This document shows positions 1 to 10,655 of a stretch of DNA of 64,000 bases, one piece after another. How positions within the stretch are numbered: position 1 is the stretch's first letter; every line of letters starts with the position of its first letter. Location: assembly GCF_933775445.1 (NCBI RefSeq), contig NC_065872.1, positions 4,898,001 to 4,962,000 on the forward strand, read 5' to 3'. The notes under the pieces were generated by a model, which was not told the DNA's origin, ran no database searches, and saw only the letters and a program-made list of their open reading frames with translations. A program made the position numbers and the translations under genes. Source of the stretch: Argentina anserina (Eukaryota; Streptophyta; Magnoliopsida; Rosales; Rosaceae).

Positions 1-286
1 CAGTTTAAGAGAGCACAGATGATATGAAGACATGCAACCTCATAGTTTAAGAGAGATTTCTTTGGTAGATAACAAGTCAACTAACTATCTTAATTATAAG
101 AATTGTAGGCATTTTTTAATTCCATGTGATTCACTAAAACAGATACAGAATGTGAAGCTGATCCAGTATAATATAGCTTTCTTGAAATGAATACGATTGG
201 TTTCAAACATTTGACTTGTTTGCCTATCACAACGTCCCTAGCCAGAGTTCAAATGAATCAAACAATCCCCTGCCCATATAACATAC

Positions 287-2130
287 CGTGCTTCATGGTT
301 AAGGAAGGATCTTTTTCGTCTACATATCCAATCACCTTTGCTGGTATTCCTGCCACCATGCTTGAGAACAACAGAAAGATACGTCACTTTCAAAAGACTA
401 AATAAATCAGGATTTCACTTATTCAAGAAGCATGAATATTCTGAGAATCAGAAAGTACTGTCCACCTGTGGGCAGGGACATCTTTAAGCACAAGGGAACA
501 AGCAGCTACCATTGCTCCTCGACCTATGTTTATATTCCCAAGTATAGTTGCACTGGCTCCTATTAGTGCACCTTCACCTATTTTTGGATGACGGTCACCA
601 ATTTCTTTCCCTGTTCCTCCCAAAGTCACACCCTGTTGAGTAAATGGCAAACACAGTTCTCTGTTATCAACATGTACCATTAACTATGAATCCAAAAATG
701 AGACAGCGAATAATTACCAAAAACAAAAAAAACAAAAAACACTTGCCTGCATCAATGAAACTCTGTTTCCTATAACAGCAGTTTCACCAATAACCACACC
801 CGTACCATGATCCAACAATACACCCTCTCCAATTTTTGAAGCTTCAAGGAAGACATCAAAGAGAAAACATGGTGATTGTTAATTTTATGTCCAAGCCAGA
901 TGTTATTAGTCCTACAGAGCAAACTCAACAGACAAAAAAATTCTGCAGCAGAAGGATCAACTTCCGGCATAAATCTTCAACTACTTTTGATCTCGTTGTA
1001 ATATTAACTTACCAGGGTGAATGTCCACTCCAAACACCTACAATACAAATGTTGAAGGTCAGAAGGATAACAGAAATCATAAACGTCCATAAAATTAGTA
1101 ATGCTCATCAAGGATCAACCAAATAGAAAACTACCTCGCTAACTAGGCTTTGTAATGCCAAGGCCAATATTCTGCGTCCTTGACTCCACAGTGAATGCGC
1201 TACTCGATATACTTGAAGAGCATGATAACCCTGCAATAGTAAAGTAGCAACATATGAGTTGCAAAACATACTATATCAAGACATCTGCTTATGAAATTTG
1301 AACTGTGCCATATCTTTACATAGACAGAATTTACACATGTTTCATTTCCTTAGACAGTTAACAATAAGAGCGAAATACCTTGAGATATAATAGAGCCGAA
1401 CAGTAAGACAAACAAGCCGGATCACGTTCCTTAAACGCCTGAGCAAACAGTAATCTAAAACAAGTCAAAAACAATACAATAGAGTTTCCATCACTAAGCA
1501 CACAAAACTCCACATTATCTCTCCACTCAAAACTTACCTGCACGTCTAGCCGAACCGATCGCTGAATGTCTCTGTCATGCATCATGACATCAGAGAATAT
1601 ATCCATCAGCTGAGTAGCCAACAGAGTCGGGTTTTGCAATCTGTTCGCAAGAACAAACCCCAACGCCTGCTCTAAGCAATCATGCGCCAATATGCTCGCA
1701 TACAAGAAGCTACTCAAAATTGGCTCCTTCTCTGCCTGCAATGTCCAAAACCATAAAAATTACATCACAATGAGAAAAAAGAGCAAATTTTTGTTAACAT
1801 TAAAGCTTGAATCTTTTAGCTTATAAGAGTGTAACTACTTAATAACAGTTAACAAAAATTTGCATTATAAATATGTACCTCCAACTTGGCCTCTTCCCTG
1901 ACGGCGTCCCAAATCGGGTCGCCCGAACTGTCAGCAACAGCAACAGGGTCAGGCTCGGGTTTCACAATCCCCAATGCGTAGACCGGAAAAACCTTCTCCA
2001 ACCGGTACGCGGCGGACTCGTTGCCGAAAAACCCGGGCTCCTCCTCATCTACTTCTTCCTCGTTGAGAGACAAACGCTCCGAAAGCATTATGGGCAGCGC
2101 GACCAAGCTTTCGTCGGTCACGCAGGCCAT
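287..2130 (-). CDS. Serine acetyltransferase, SERAT3 type (3' end off window)
   Basis: Makes O-acetylserine from serine and acetyl-CoA, the first committed step of cysteine synthesis. Eight exons fit on the minus strand: 1879-2130, 1538-1735, 1379-1438, 1135-1230, 1013-1037, 747-841, 466-632 and 287-360. They join in frame to 322 codons plus one base, and the final exon must lie left of base 1. The N-terminal helical region (EAKLEAEKEPILSSF) is followed by the left-handed beta-helix hexapeptides. The catalytic Asp (about residue 207, in GVDIHPA) and His (about 222, in LLDHGTG) are both kept, as is VTLGGTGKEIGDRHPKIG. The acidic N-terminus and MACVTDES start resemble Arabidopsis SERAT3;2-like enzymes, recalled rather than searched. 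The 95-bp exon ends in AG|GCAAGT, a GC donor. A Cys replaces the usual Gly in MVAACSLVLKDV. Confidence 0.9.
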
Positions 2131-2925
2131 GATACAAAAACGAAGCTACCCCTTGGTGGTGGGAAGAGGGTCACACGAGAATTTGTATACAGAAGAAAAC
2201 AGAGTTGGGGTAGAGAGAAAAGGGTGTGTGTTTGATACGAGAGAAAGAGAGTTACGTGGTGTGGTTTGTTCCGGGGTCGAGCAGAGTGGGTGGTGTGTGG
2301 TCCTCGTGTTTTTCTGGGTGAAACTGCTCTGCGTTTCAGAGGGGACCTGGGGACTTGGGGAGTGGGAAATAAAGGTAAAAGATTTTATGATATGAATGGC
2401 GCATATCTGGTGGTGTTGCTTCTTCCTTCCTTGGATTTTGGTTTTTAAAACTCGTTGGATATTCTAGTATTTACATTGCTTTGGTAATTATATTTCTTTC
2501 CTTTTGTGACTTTTGGATGAAACAATAATCGTGACATTACCAAATGTATACTTTGTTTTTGGTCAAGCAAAATGTATACTAGTCAATCATAATCGGAGTT
2601 AATGTACATATCCGGCGGGGCTGATGTCAATAATTTTCTTTCCGGCTTGCACGGTTCCAAGTGATCGGTCAAGCATATATGGGCGTTAAACGAATAAATG
2701 TTATGGTATATAGTAATGAATTACTAGCATAGTAGATGTGACATTCATGTTTCAGGGCACGATATTGATGCATTGAGAAATCTTGCGATTTTCTATTGTA
2801 AACTGTTGAATACCGTAATTATCTCCTCTATCGTACGTTGTTCTCTTCTACACATACAATTAAAGGAGGACCGCCGCGTACCCTGCCTCATCACCATTCC
2901 TTTTTCACGGCCAGCTAATACAGCT

Positions 2926-2927
<2 letters not shown>
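2131..2927. other. 5' UTR/promoter region of SERAT gene, no gene seen
   Basis: About 200 bases of purine-rich sequence directly upstream of the acetyltransferase start probably hold its 5' UTR and core promoter. The short reading frames across it on the other strand have no recognisable content. Nothing else is supported. Confidence 0.4.

Positions 2928-2978
<51 letters not shown>
2928..2978. repeat. (AT)n microsatellite
   Basis: An uninterrupted alternating A-T run of about 50 bases lies directly beside the left arm of the inverted-repeat element that follows. Open frames through it encode only Tyr-Ile repeats and are not genes. Confidence 0.95.
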
Positions 2979-2982
<4 letters not shown>

Positions 2983-2987
2983 GATGC

Positions 2988-3350
2988 AGAGATCCGCACT
3001 ACTGTTTTATTGCGGATCTACATTTTTACATCATTTTTCAATCGAATTTCCTCGTGTCCACCGTCTAGTATATAAATAATATTGTGTATATCATCTCTGT
3101 AAATTTTCAGTCAATTTAAAGATTGTTAAGGTCCTCAAAATTGTGTTTTTATTCTAAAAACATGAACGTGTTTGACATAATTCAGTCCGTCAATTTGTTT
3201 TTTTATTTTAAGGACTTTAACGATAACTAAATTGACTGAAATTTTTACACAATATTATCTAGATATTATTAGATGGTGGAAATGAGAAAATTCGATCGAA
3301 AAGTTGTTTAACAATGGAAATCCGCACCAAAACCATTGGTGCGGACCTCC
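2988..3350. mobile_element. Long-inverted-repeat MITE, ~363 bp
   Basis: The first ~120 bases and the reverse complement of the last ~120 bases match closely. Both arms open with a G(A/G)TCCGCAC...GTGCGGA(T/A) mini-hairpin and continue through a TCGAATTT..CTC..TCCACC stretch, then TAATATTGTGTA and TTTCAGTCAATTTA. There is no coding capacity. The element sits between two AT microsatellites, so the target-site duplication and superfamily cannot be assigned with confidence. Its near-palindromic structure could fold into one long hairpin if transcribed. Confidence 0.75.
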
Positions 3351-5373
3351 TTATTTGAAAAAATCTATATATATATATATATATGACTTGTTCCAATCCA
3401 CATCATGTTAGTTAAGTAAGTTAACAAGATCTTACAATAAATGGAATGCATAATTGATGAGTTCAAAAGATATATAATTTGGAATACGATCGAGCATTTT
3501 ATGATCTGGCTCCGTTTTATCATGATTTTCACAATATGAGCCACACATTCTCATAATTCGATAATACATCTCTCTGAGTCAAGCTCCACGTCAATTAGTT
3601 GCTACTTGCTCGACCTTTTAAACGATAGGTCCTTGATGAAGATTGAAGAAGACGCGTCGTCCCCGTCTTACGGAATAATTGATCAACTAGCTAGCTAGCT
3701 GGGCTGCATGCTACCTCAAATTGACTATGGTGGACTGGTGGTGTGGCCATGAAAACAACTGAATTGACCAATCCGATGGGAAATGAATGTTGTCCAAATT
3801 ATCATTTTGATCGATATGACACATCTAAAGTAAGTCAAGTTCAATTCGATCTTCTTCATCATTAGTAATTATCTTCGGATTAACTAATCTACCTATAAAA
3901 CGATAGTTGCCGGGGGATATGATCGATGTTAGCCCCTCATTAGCAATCATTGCACGGGGCGCGCCTATGATAAGTGATGATGAAATGCCTCACTGTACGT
4001 AAGTCAGTGAATTTCAAGCTTAATCATTTTCCATACAATTCCATAGTTAATTAAGCTTCATTCTTGTGCTTGCGTTCATGTATTTAAGTCATGCGATTCA
4101 TGGTCGCGACTTAAAAGTTATAACTTTGCTATACATACATAGGAAGAAGCATATGTTTCCGTTAATAAATGGATGGACCGTGGACGCAGGTCTAACTATG
4201 AGTTGGCCGGCATTGTATACTGTATCCAGTAATGTATGTCTGTATATTGTAGACTGATATTTCTTTTCATTAATAGATAATGATCCAAATCGAGAGAAAC
4301 CAGAAGCGAAAAGAATAATCTCAAGTTTCTTACTTAGGGAAATCTGCAATTGTGAAAAGCGATCGAAGGTGTTTGAATATGCAAGAATAGCTAGAAGAAA
4401 TCATCAGCGCCACTCTGGTGTTTCATTCTCAAACACGTACATGATCGATGAGTAGTGGTGAAGCTTTTCAATTAGATCGATTGATTAATATAAGAAAGCC
4501 AGAGATTGATGAAAGTAAAAGTGGCTTATATGTTGAGTTGCTGTTCTTCACTATTGTTCTGGCACGTGAAAGCCGCAACTGGACAGCAGAGAGAAGTTTC
4601 AGTGTCTTCTTCCTTTTCAACAGTGGACTAGCTAGGGTTTGTAGGAGCAGAAGAAGATCGATGAGGAAGCTGATATTGTATGTGGTCGTGTACGCGGCCA
4701 GAGACATTCTTTTGTTCTCTCTCCCCCTCTCTATTATTGCAATCATTCTTCCCAATCGAATATCATGTCTGCATGATTCACAACCCTCAATTTTCTTAAG
4801 GGGGACAGTGTCCTTTTATGATTAGTCAATCAATCCATTACTGATGATGTATCCGACTCACGAACAGCATATATTTTATGTGTTTGATGGGGTTCTCTTT
4901 TTTCTTTGATACAATGGGGTTCTCTTTAGTATTCCTCTACTACCGAACACATGTTATATGTATAAAAGATGGAGGCCTATAATATATACATTATCTCTAA
5001 AAGAAAAGAAAAGAAAAACAAATTGTGATGAGCTTAAACTTTCATTAGACCCTCTTAATGCAGATTATAAACTAATGATAATGCAAAACGCAAGATTCGC
5101 ATAACGACGCCGATTACAAATTAATACGGTCTTGAACTTTTCTCCCACACATGGCGCCTTTTCCCGCGCACTATCTGGTCCCGCGCAATTTGCGTGGGTC
5201 CGCCGTCGACCCCCTTGGGCCCCCTTCCCCTGGATGGCCCAACCCATTTATGGCCCACCTCTCTTACCATTCGGCGTCGTTTTTCGGCAAAACAAAAAAG
5301 ACGAATAAAGATGATCGCATAACCGATTCGCCATCACTATCAAATCGCAGAAGACCAAGCTGACCCCACCGCC
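3351..5373. other. Intergenic between SERAT and IDH; no supported gene
   Basis: AT-rich DNA with a short AT repeat near 3366-3384. A 125-codon plus-strand frame (4448-4825) and a 95-codon minus-strand frame overlap each other. Neither shows a recognised domain or splice context, and both look like chance. The last ~200 bases, which become GC-rich, presumably hold the promoter and 5' leader of the isocitrate dehydrogenase gene. Confidence 0.4.
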
Positions 5374-7866
5374 ATGGCCCAAAGATCCATACCGATCCTC
5401 CGCCGCCTTCTAACAAAGCCGGCCACTCCATCCTTCACGGCCCAAACCCGATCGGTCACCTACATGCCCCGCCCCGGCGACGGAGCTCCACGCGCCGTAA
5501 CCCTAATCCCCGGCGACGGAATCGGACCGCTCGTGACCAACGCCGTCGAGCAGGTGATGGAGGCGATGCACGCGCCGCTCTGCTTCGAGAAGTACGAGGT
5601 CACCGGCGACATGCCGCGGGTGCCGGAGGAGGTGATCGAGTCGATCAGGAGGAACAAGGTGTGCCTGAAAGGCGGCCTGGCGACGCCGATGGGCGGCGGA
5701 GTGAGCTCGCTGAACATGCAGCTCCGGCGAGATCTCGATCTCTATGCTTCGCTTGTGAATTGCTTCAATCTGCGTGGCTTGCAGACCAAGCATGACAACG
5801 TCGACATTGTGGTGGTTAGGGAGAACACCGAGGGTGAGTACTCGGGGCTCGAGCATGAGGTCATTCCTGGAGTCGTGGAAAGCCTTAAGGTATAAAACAA
5901 TGCATTTCCGAATTGTTTAATTGCTGATTAATCTGATTATTATGGATTGGATTTGTGGCTTTTTGACAGTTTAATTGTGATACTAATACAGTTTTACCGG
6001 CTAACTAGCTCAAGTAGTACTTGTGATTAGTTTAGTAAAATAGCAGTAACACACTTTGGAAATGGTAAAGAATTAGTAAAGATAACAGAGAGATTAAAAC
6101 TTATGCTATTATTTTCTGCAATTTTTTGTTGCATTGTTGGGGTTTCACCAACCATGTGGGGCCCCATATCTGGTTAAGACCTTATTTAAAGGTTAGTTAT
6201 GTGCTGATTGTTGTTCTTTTAAATAAAATTCAAAACTGATATAGCTCCTGTTTTTCTGTTTATTTTTTCATAAATTCTCACCAAACTTTATTAGAATTTA
6301 TAAACCATTGGCAGAAATGTAGAAACAATCCTGTTTCGAGAGCTATGTCGTCTGTAAATTGATTTGGTTATGATTTTTCCTAGATGCTACAAACTTAGGA
6401 GTATTGGCAGTCTTTTTTTTTTTCCTTTTTGTGAAATTATTGATGTTTGTAATTTTTAGTTACACAGTACTGAAGTGTTTTAGCTGTTGTAGCACAAATC
6501 TCGCCCCTTATTACTGCTTTATGTAGGAATATTAGTCTCAGGAGTATAGATCAAGTTCATTCTTTTTTATGACATGATTAGTTTTTTTTTGTATTCTCCT
6601 TCAACTTGAGGAATTTTCATTTTATCTCCTCTGTATTGTGTGCTTAGGAAATATGTTTGTCACTTATGCTTACTCTTTTGCTAGGTGATCACAAAGTTCT
6701 GTTCCGAGCGTATTGCTAAATATGCTTTCGAGTATGCGTACCTAAACAACAGAAAGAAGGTGACTGCTGTGCACAAGGCGAACATTATGAAGCTTGCAGA
6801 TGGTCTGTTCTTAGAGTCTTGTCGTGAGGTGGCTACACGTTATCCAGGGATTACTTACAATGAAATAATTGTTGATAACTGCTGCATGCAACTTGTTTCA
6901 AAGCCTGAGCAGTTTGATGTTATGGTATGCCAAGTTCTTTCATTTAATATGATCATTGTTATGCTATGTAGTTTGTCTGACCATAGTTGTGTATATACTG
7001 TCGTGACTCATGAGAAGAAGGGTGCCTGTTAGGCAAATATAGTAAATCACTGTAGGACAGTCAATAGTATATCATTCATGCCTCAGAAGTGTGGATTCTT
7101 GGTTTTGTCTGAGTATAAACAAGGGTACCATGAATAAAAAAGGGAGTTACCCATTTTGGGTGTCTCCAGATAGTACTGAAGCACAATAAAATATGGTTTC
7201 ACAGGGAAACTGATGTGTTTCAAGTTGAAGAAAGTAGAGGATTTTGAAAGGGATTTCCCATATTTTAACAGATCTGATGTTTTTCATCTAACTATCTCTC
7301 TTTTATCTTGCCAGTTTTAATTTGAAATGAAAATTGTATTCTGTGGCTGAAATTCTGTGATTTACGTTTTGCAGGTGACACCCAATCTTTATGGTAATCT
7401 AGTTGCAAATACAGCAGCTGGTATTGCTGGTGGCACGGGTGTCATGCCAGGAGGTATATCTATTCTATATTTCACATATTCTCCCATTGGGTAAAAAAAC
7501 TATTGGAACACCATTTTATCTTCTGCTTCCAATAAAATGCTTCTTGCTGCAAAGTTTCATATGATGGATGACTAGTTCTCGTCGCTTGCAGGAAATGTGG
7601 GGGCTGATCATGCTATTTTTGAGCAGGGTGCTTCAGCAGGAAACGTGGGTAATCAGAAAATATTGGAGCATAAGACAGCAAACCCAGTAGCCCTGCTTCT
7701 CTCATCTGCCATGATGTTGAGACATCTGCAATTTCCTTCCTTTGCCGATCGATTAGAAAATGCTGTTGAAAAAGTAATCCTAGAGGGCAAGTTCAGGACA
7801 AAGGACCTCGGAGGACATAGCACTACCCAAGAGGTTGTTGATGCGGTCATTACCGCCTTAGATTGA
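5374..7866 (+). CDS. IDH1: NAD-dependent isocitrate dehydrogenase regulatory subunit, mitochondrial
   Basis: Subunit of the TCA-cycle enzyme that converts isocitrate to 2-oxoglutarate and NADH. Four exons (5374-5889, 6685-6924, 7375-7453, 7592-7866) with GT-AG borders join to 1110 nt, a 369-residue protein, which is the usual length. The first ~30 residues are Arg/Ser-rich and lack acids, as expected of a mitochondrial presequence. The dehydrogenase domain follows: [10 protein letters not shown] near residue 43, a substrate-binding region with [10 protein letters not shown] near 149-158, [12 protein letters not shown] in exon 2 and [11 protein letters not shown] across the exon 3/4 junction. 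Overall wording matches plant regulatory subunits rather than the catalytic subunit. That split rests on family knowledge, not alignment. The gene appears intact. Exon 1 is markedly GC-richer than the rest. Confidence 0.93.
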
Positions 7867-8663
7867 AAGACAAGGTATTCTTCAGTTCAGCCTATAGAGT
7901 TTCTATTGGCATGGGAGTTTACTTCCCACGGTTTTGAAGTGTTGTTTTGAGGTTTTCTTCTAACATAATTCTTTGATTGGCCAACTAGATTTTTACCATT
8001 TTGTTTAATAATTTTCAAAGATGAACAAGTATCTGGTATTTCTAATGCAAAAAATCCTGATCAAGCTTATGCTCAGTAATTGATGGTTTCTTCCATTTTT
8101 GTACATATTACGTGACAATGATACCAATACAGAGTCCTCTACTTCATTTATACATTGAATATGAAAGCTGGAAAGCCAGAGTAGTTGCGGGTTCCAGGCA
8201 ACAGAGGAGCCACAGTTACACAAAAACTATAGAGCTTCATTTACTATTGAGGAAGAACAATAATATATAGTCTCATTGCCAAATTTGAAAGATTGAAAAC
8301 GATATACATTATATATATCTGCTAAATGCTCGTTGATACTGAGTTCGTAGCAAATGTTGATAAAACTTCTCTTGAGCTAGCCATCAGTGTCTAAACTATG
8401 TCTTCAGAGTTTTGAAAACGTTCTGCCTAGCAACCTCTATCCAACAACTTAAAGACCATAGTGGAAAAGACAAATGCCTTCGAACCCAAAACATCATAGA
8501 CTTCCTTCAAACTGTTACTACAATTGCTGCTGCTGGTTAAAGTTTCTTAGTGCCTTCCAAGACACGGTCACCTTTATCATCCTCTTCCCTTTCTCTTCAG
8601 ATTCATCACCCTCCTATAAATATGAACCAGTTTGTTACTGATGGCCATTTCGTGTTGAGAAAA
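7867..8663. other. 3' flank of IDH with an orphan exon-like stretch
   Basis: The first few hundred bases are probably the isocitrate dehydrogenase 3' UTR. On the minus strand, 8518-8613 reads as a possible terminal exon: an acceptor-like TTATAG is followed by 31 codons rich in Glu, Lys and Gln ending in NQQQQL and a stop. No upstream exons could be found because the next sequence on that strand is a MITE. It may be a gene remnant or chance. Confidence 0.25.
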
Positions 8664-9349
8664 GGGTAAATTCCTTCTATGGTACCTGATGTTTGGCTAC
8701 TTGGACAATTTGGTACCTGATGTATGAAAGCGGACAATTTGGTACCTAAAGTTCTCAAATTTAGGTCATTTTGGTACTTATGTCAATTTTGACCATATTT
8801 TCAGGGTTATTTCCGTCATCTTATCTCAACTTTACTTCATTTTTTTATAATACCTCCAAATTGCCTCTAAGTTATCACTAAAAATTTGATAACTCATCCA
8901 CTTAGTATCTGTGATGATTTACGCATATAAGTTTTCATAATGTAGCTATCAATCTAAATTAATTTTAATTATAAGTAATTAAAAAAATATTTTGATAAAA
9001 ATTACAATTGCATAAAGGCAATTTATTTCCTTTGCAGAAAATAATTAGGATACAATAAGTATATTAAGAAAAAAAATTTATTTTCGATATATGCGAAGTA
9101 TATGCTAAGTGTAGTAGATATATCAATTTAATTATCTCTAAAGAGAGGCAATTATAGGAAGAAAAATGTGAATTTGATGAATTTAGGACTAGAATGACGG
9201 AAATAACCCTGAAAATATGGTCAAAATTGATAGAGGTACCAAAATGGCCTAAAATTGATAACTTTAGGTACTAAATTGTCCGCTTTCATACATCAGGTAC
9301 CAAATTGTCCAAGTAGCCAAACATCAAGTACCATATGAGGAATTTACCC
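8664..9349. mobile_element. Mutator-like MITE, 686 bp, 9-bp TSD
   Basis: Terminal inverted repeats of about 170 bases open with GGGTAAATTCC and close with GGAATTTACCC. The element is flanked by a perfect 9-bp direct repeat, ttgagaaaa, at 8655-8663 and 9350-9358. Long terminal inverted repeats with 9-bp duplications are typical of Mutator-like elements. The core is AT-rich and non-coding. The phrase GGTACC(T/A)..A..TTTGG recurs several times in each arm. Confidence 0.9.
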
Positions 9350-9867
9350 TTGAGAAAATGGGGTTGGGTTCAGCCGTTTACCAACCCAACAAGTTTTTTT
9401 TCTTATTTTTTTTATTTTTTAAATACAATATAAAAAAATTTGTTACAACCCGGGTCATTTAGACCCGAACAAAAAGAATGGGAGGGTCTTCAAAAGAACA
9501 GAGATCATCAAAAAAGAAGAAGCAGCATGAATGCGAGGTTCTTGAAAAGTATTCAAACCAAGTTCATGATACTGTCTTTAGTATTTAAATATAATAATTT
9601 AGCTTTCACATTTGTATTTTATTAAGAAAATAGAAGTCCATGTGAGCCCCCCAGAAATTTGGTTCATCTAAGATAAAGACAGGATAAGATGATTTCACTC
9701 TGGAGTGCTGATGGTCAGTAGTGATGTTCAAATGTCGTCCGATCTGACTATTTGGCTACTGTTTAATTAGATCAGACGGCAGTTGAGCGCCACCGCTGAC
9801 CAGGTAATCGCTTCATTCTCTCCCTGCAAATCCTGTTCATCTCACCTTCGTTCTCTCCGCCACAGCA

Positions 9868-10221
9868 ATGAACCATTTGCTCAAGAATTCTTGGACTCGC
9901 TTGGTCTCCACTCTAAGTCCTCGTTCTCACTTCGTCGCTATCGCTCAGTCTCACCGTGGATACTGCTCTGACTCTTCTGGGAACAATAATAGCAACTCTG
10001 AGCTTGGAGAGTTATGGGGTTCCAACGAGGGTCTGGTTCGGTGCTCGGCAAATCACGTCCCTTTATCTCCCATAGGGTTCTTGGAGCGAGCTGCAAAGGC
10101 TTACAGGAACAGAACCTCTGTCGTCTGTGGCCCCGTGATATACACTTGGGCTCAAACCCATCAACGCTGCCTCAAATTAGCTTCTGCTCTCATCCAGTTG
10201 GGAATTTCCCGCGGCGATGTG
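9868..10221 (+). CDS. Duplicated first exon of acyl-activating enzyme (alternative N-terminus)
   Basis: An open exon of 118 codons from ATG to a consensus donor (GATGTG|GTGAGT). It is a close copy of the first exon at 10656-11078: both start MNHLL, contain [18 protein letters not shown] and end QLGISRGDV at the same phase-0 junction. No second exon of its own follows before the next copy. In principle it could splice to the acceptor at 11455 and make a protein with a different targeting region ([20 protein letters not shown], mitochondrion-like). The alternatives are a non-functional tandem leftover or an unused upstream start. Being intact with a good donor favours use but does not show it. 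Confidence 0.6.
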
Positions 10222-10655
10222 GTGAGTAATTGGTTCTTCATCTCCGCTACTAAATTTTAGTACTTGTTTCAAAAATCATATCATGCTTCTAACATAGGTT
10301 TCTCAGAACCCAATCGTAACTTGGTGGTTTATGTATGCAATGTTCATTGGTTTCATTGAAGCTCATATTGAATCCTCTTAGTTAAGTACCTAGCTTTATA
10401 TTATCATATGAAAATGAAAATGAGAAAATCAGATTGTAATTGATAAAGTTCAAAAAGAAAAATTCGACAATATAATGTTTTTCACAACTAACCAACCTAC
10501 CCAGATTGAGACTGAACGAGGCGAGTCACTATACATTACATGTGACTCATGTGAGCCACCGAGAAATGAATTGAAGAGAAGTAATGTCAATATTAATAGT
10601 TCCAAGAGTTTCTGACACGACTTTTATCACTCTGTAAATTTCTGTCATCTCTGCA

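Noticed and set aside
2773..3075. Frames with Tyr-Ile repeats on both strands
   Set aside because: Translations of the AT microsatellite and the adjacent MITE.
4448..4825. 125-codon plus-strand reading frame between SERAT and IDH
   Set aside because: Opposed by a similar-length minus-strand frame over the same DNA, no recognisable domain, no signal or splice context.
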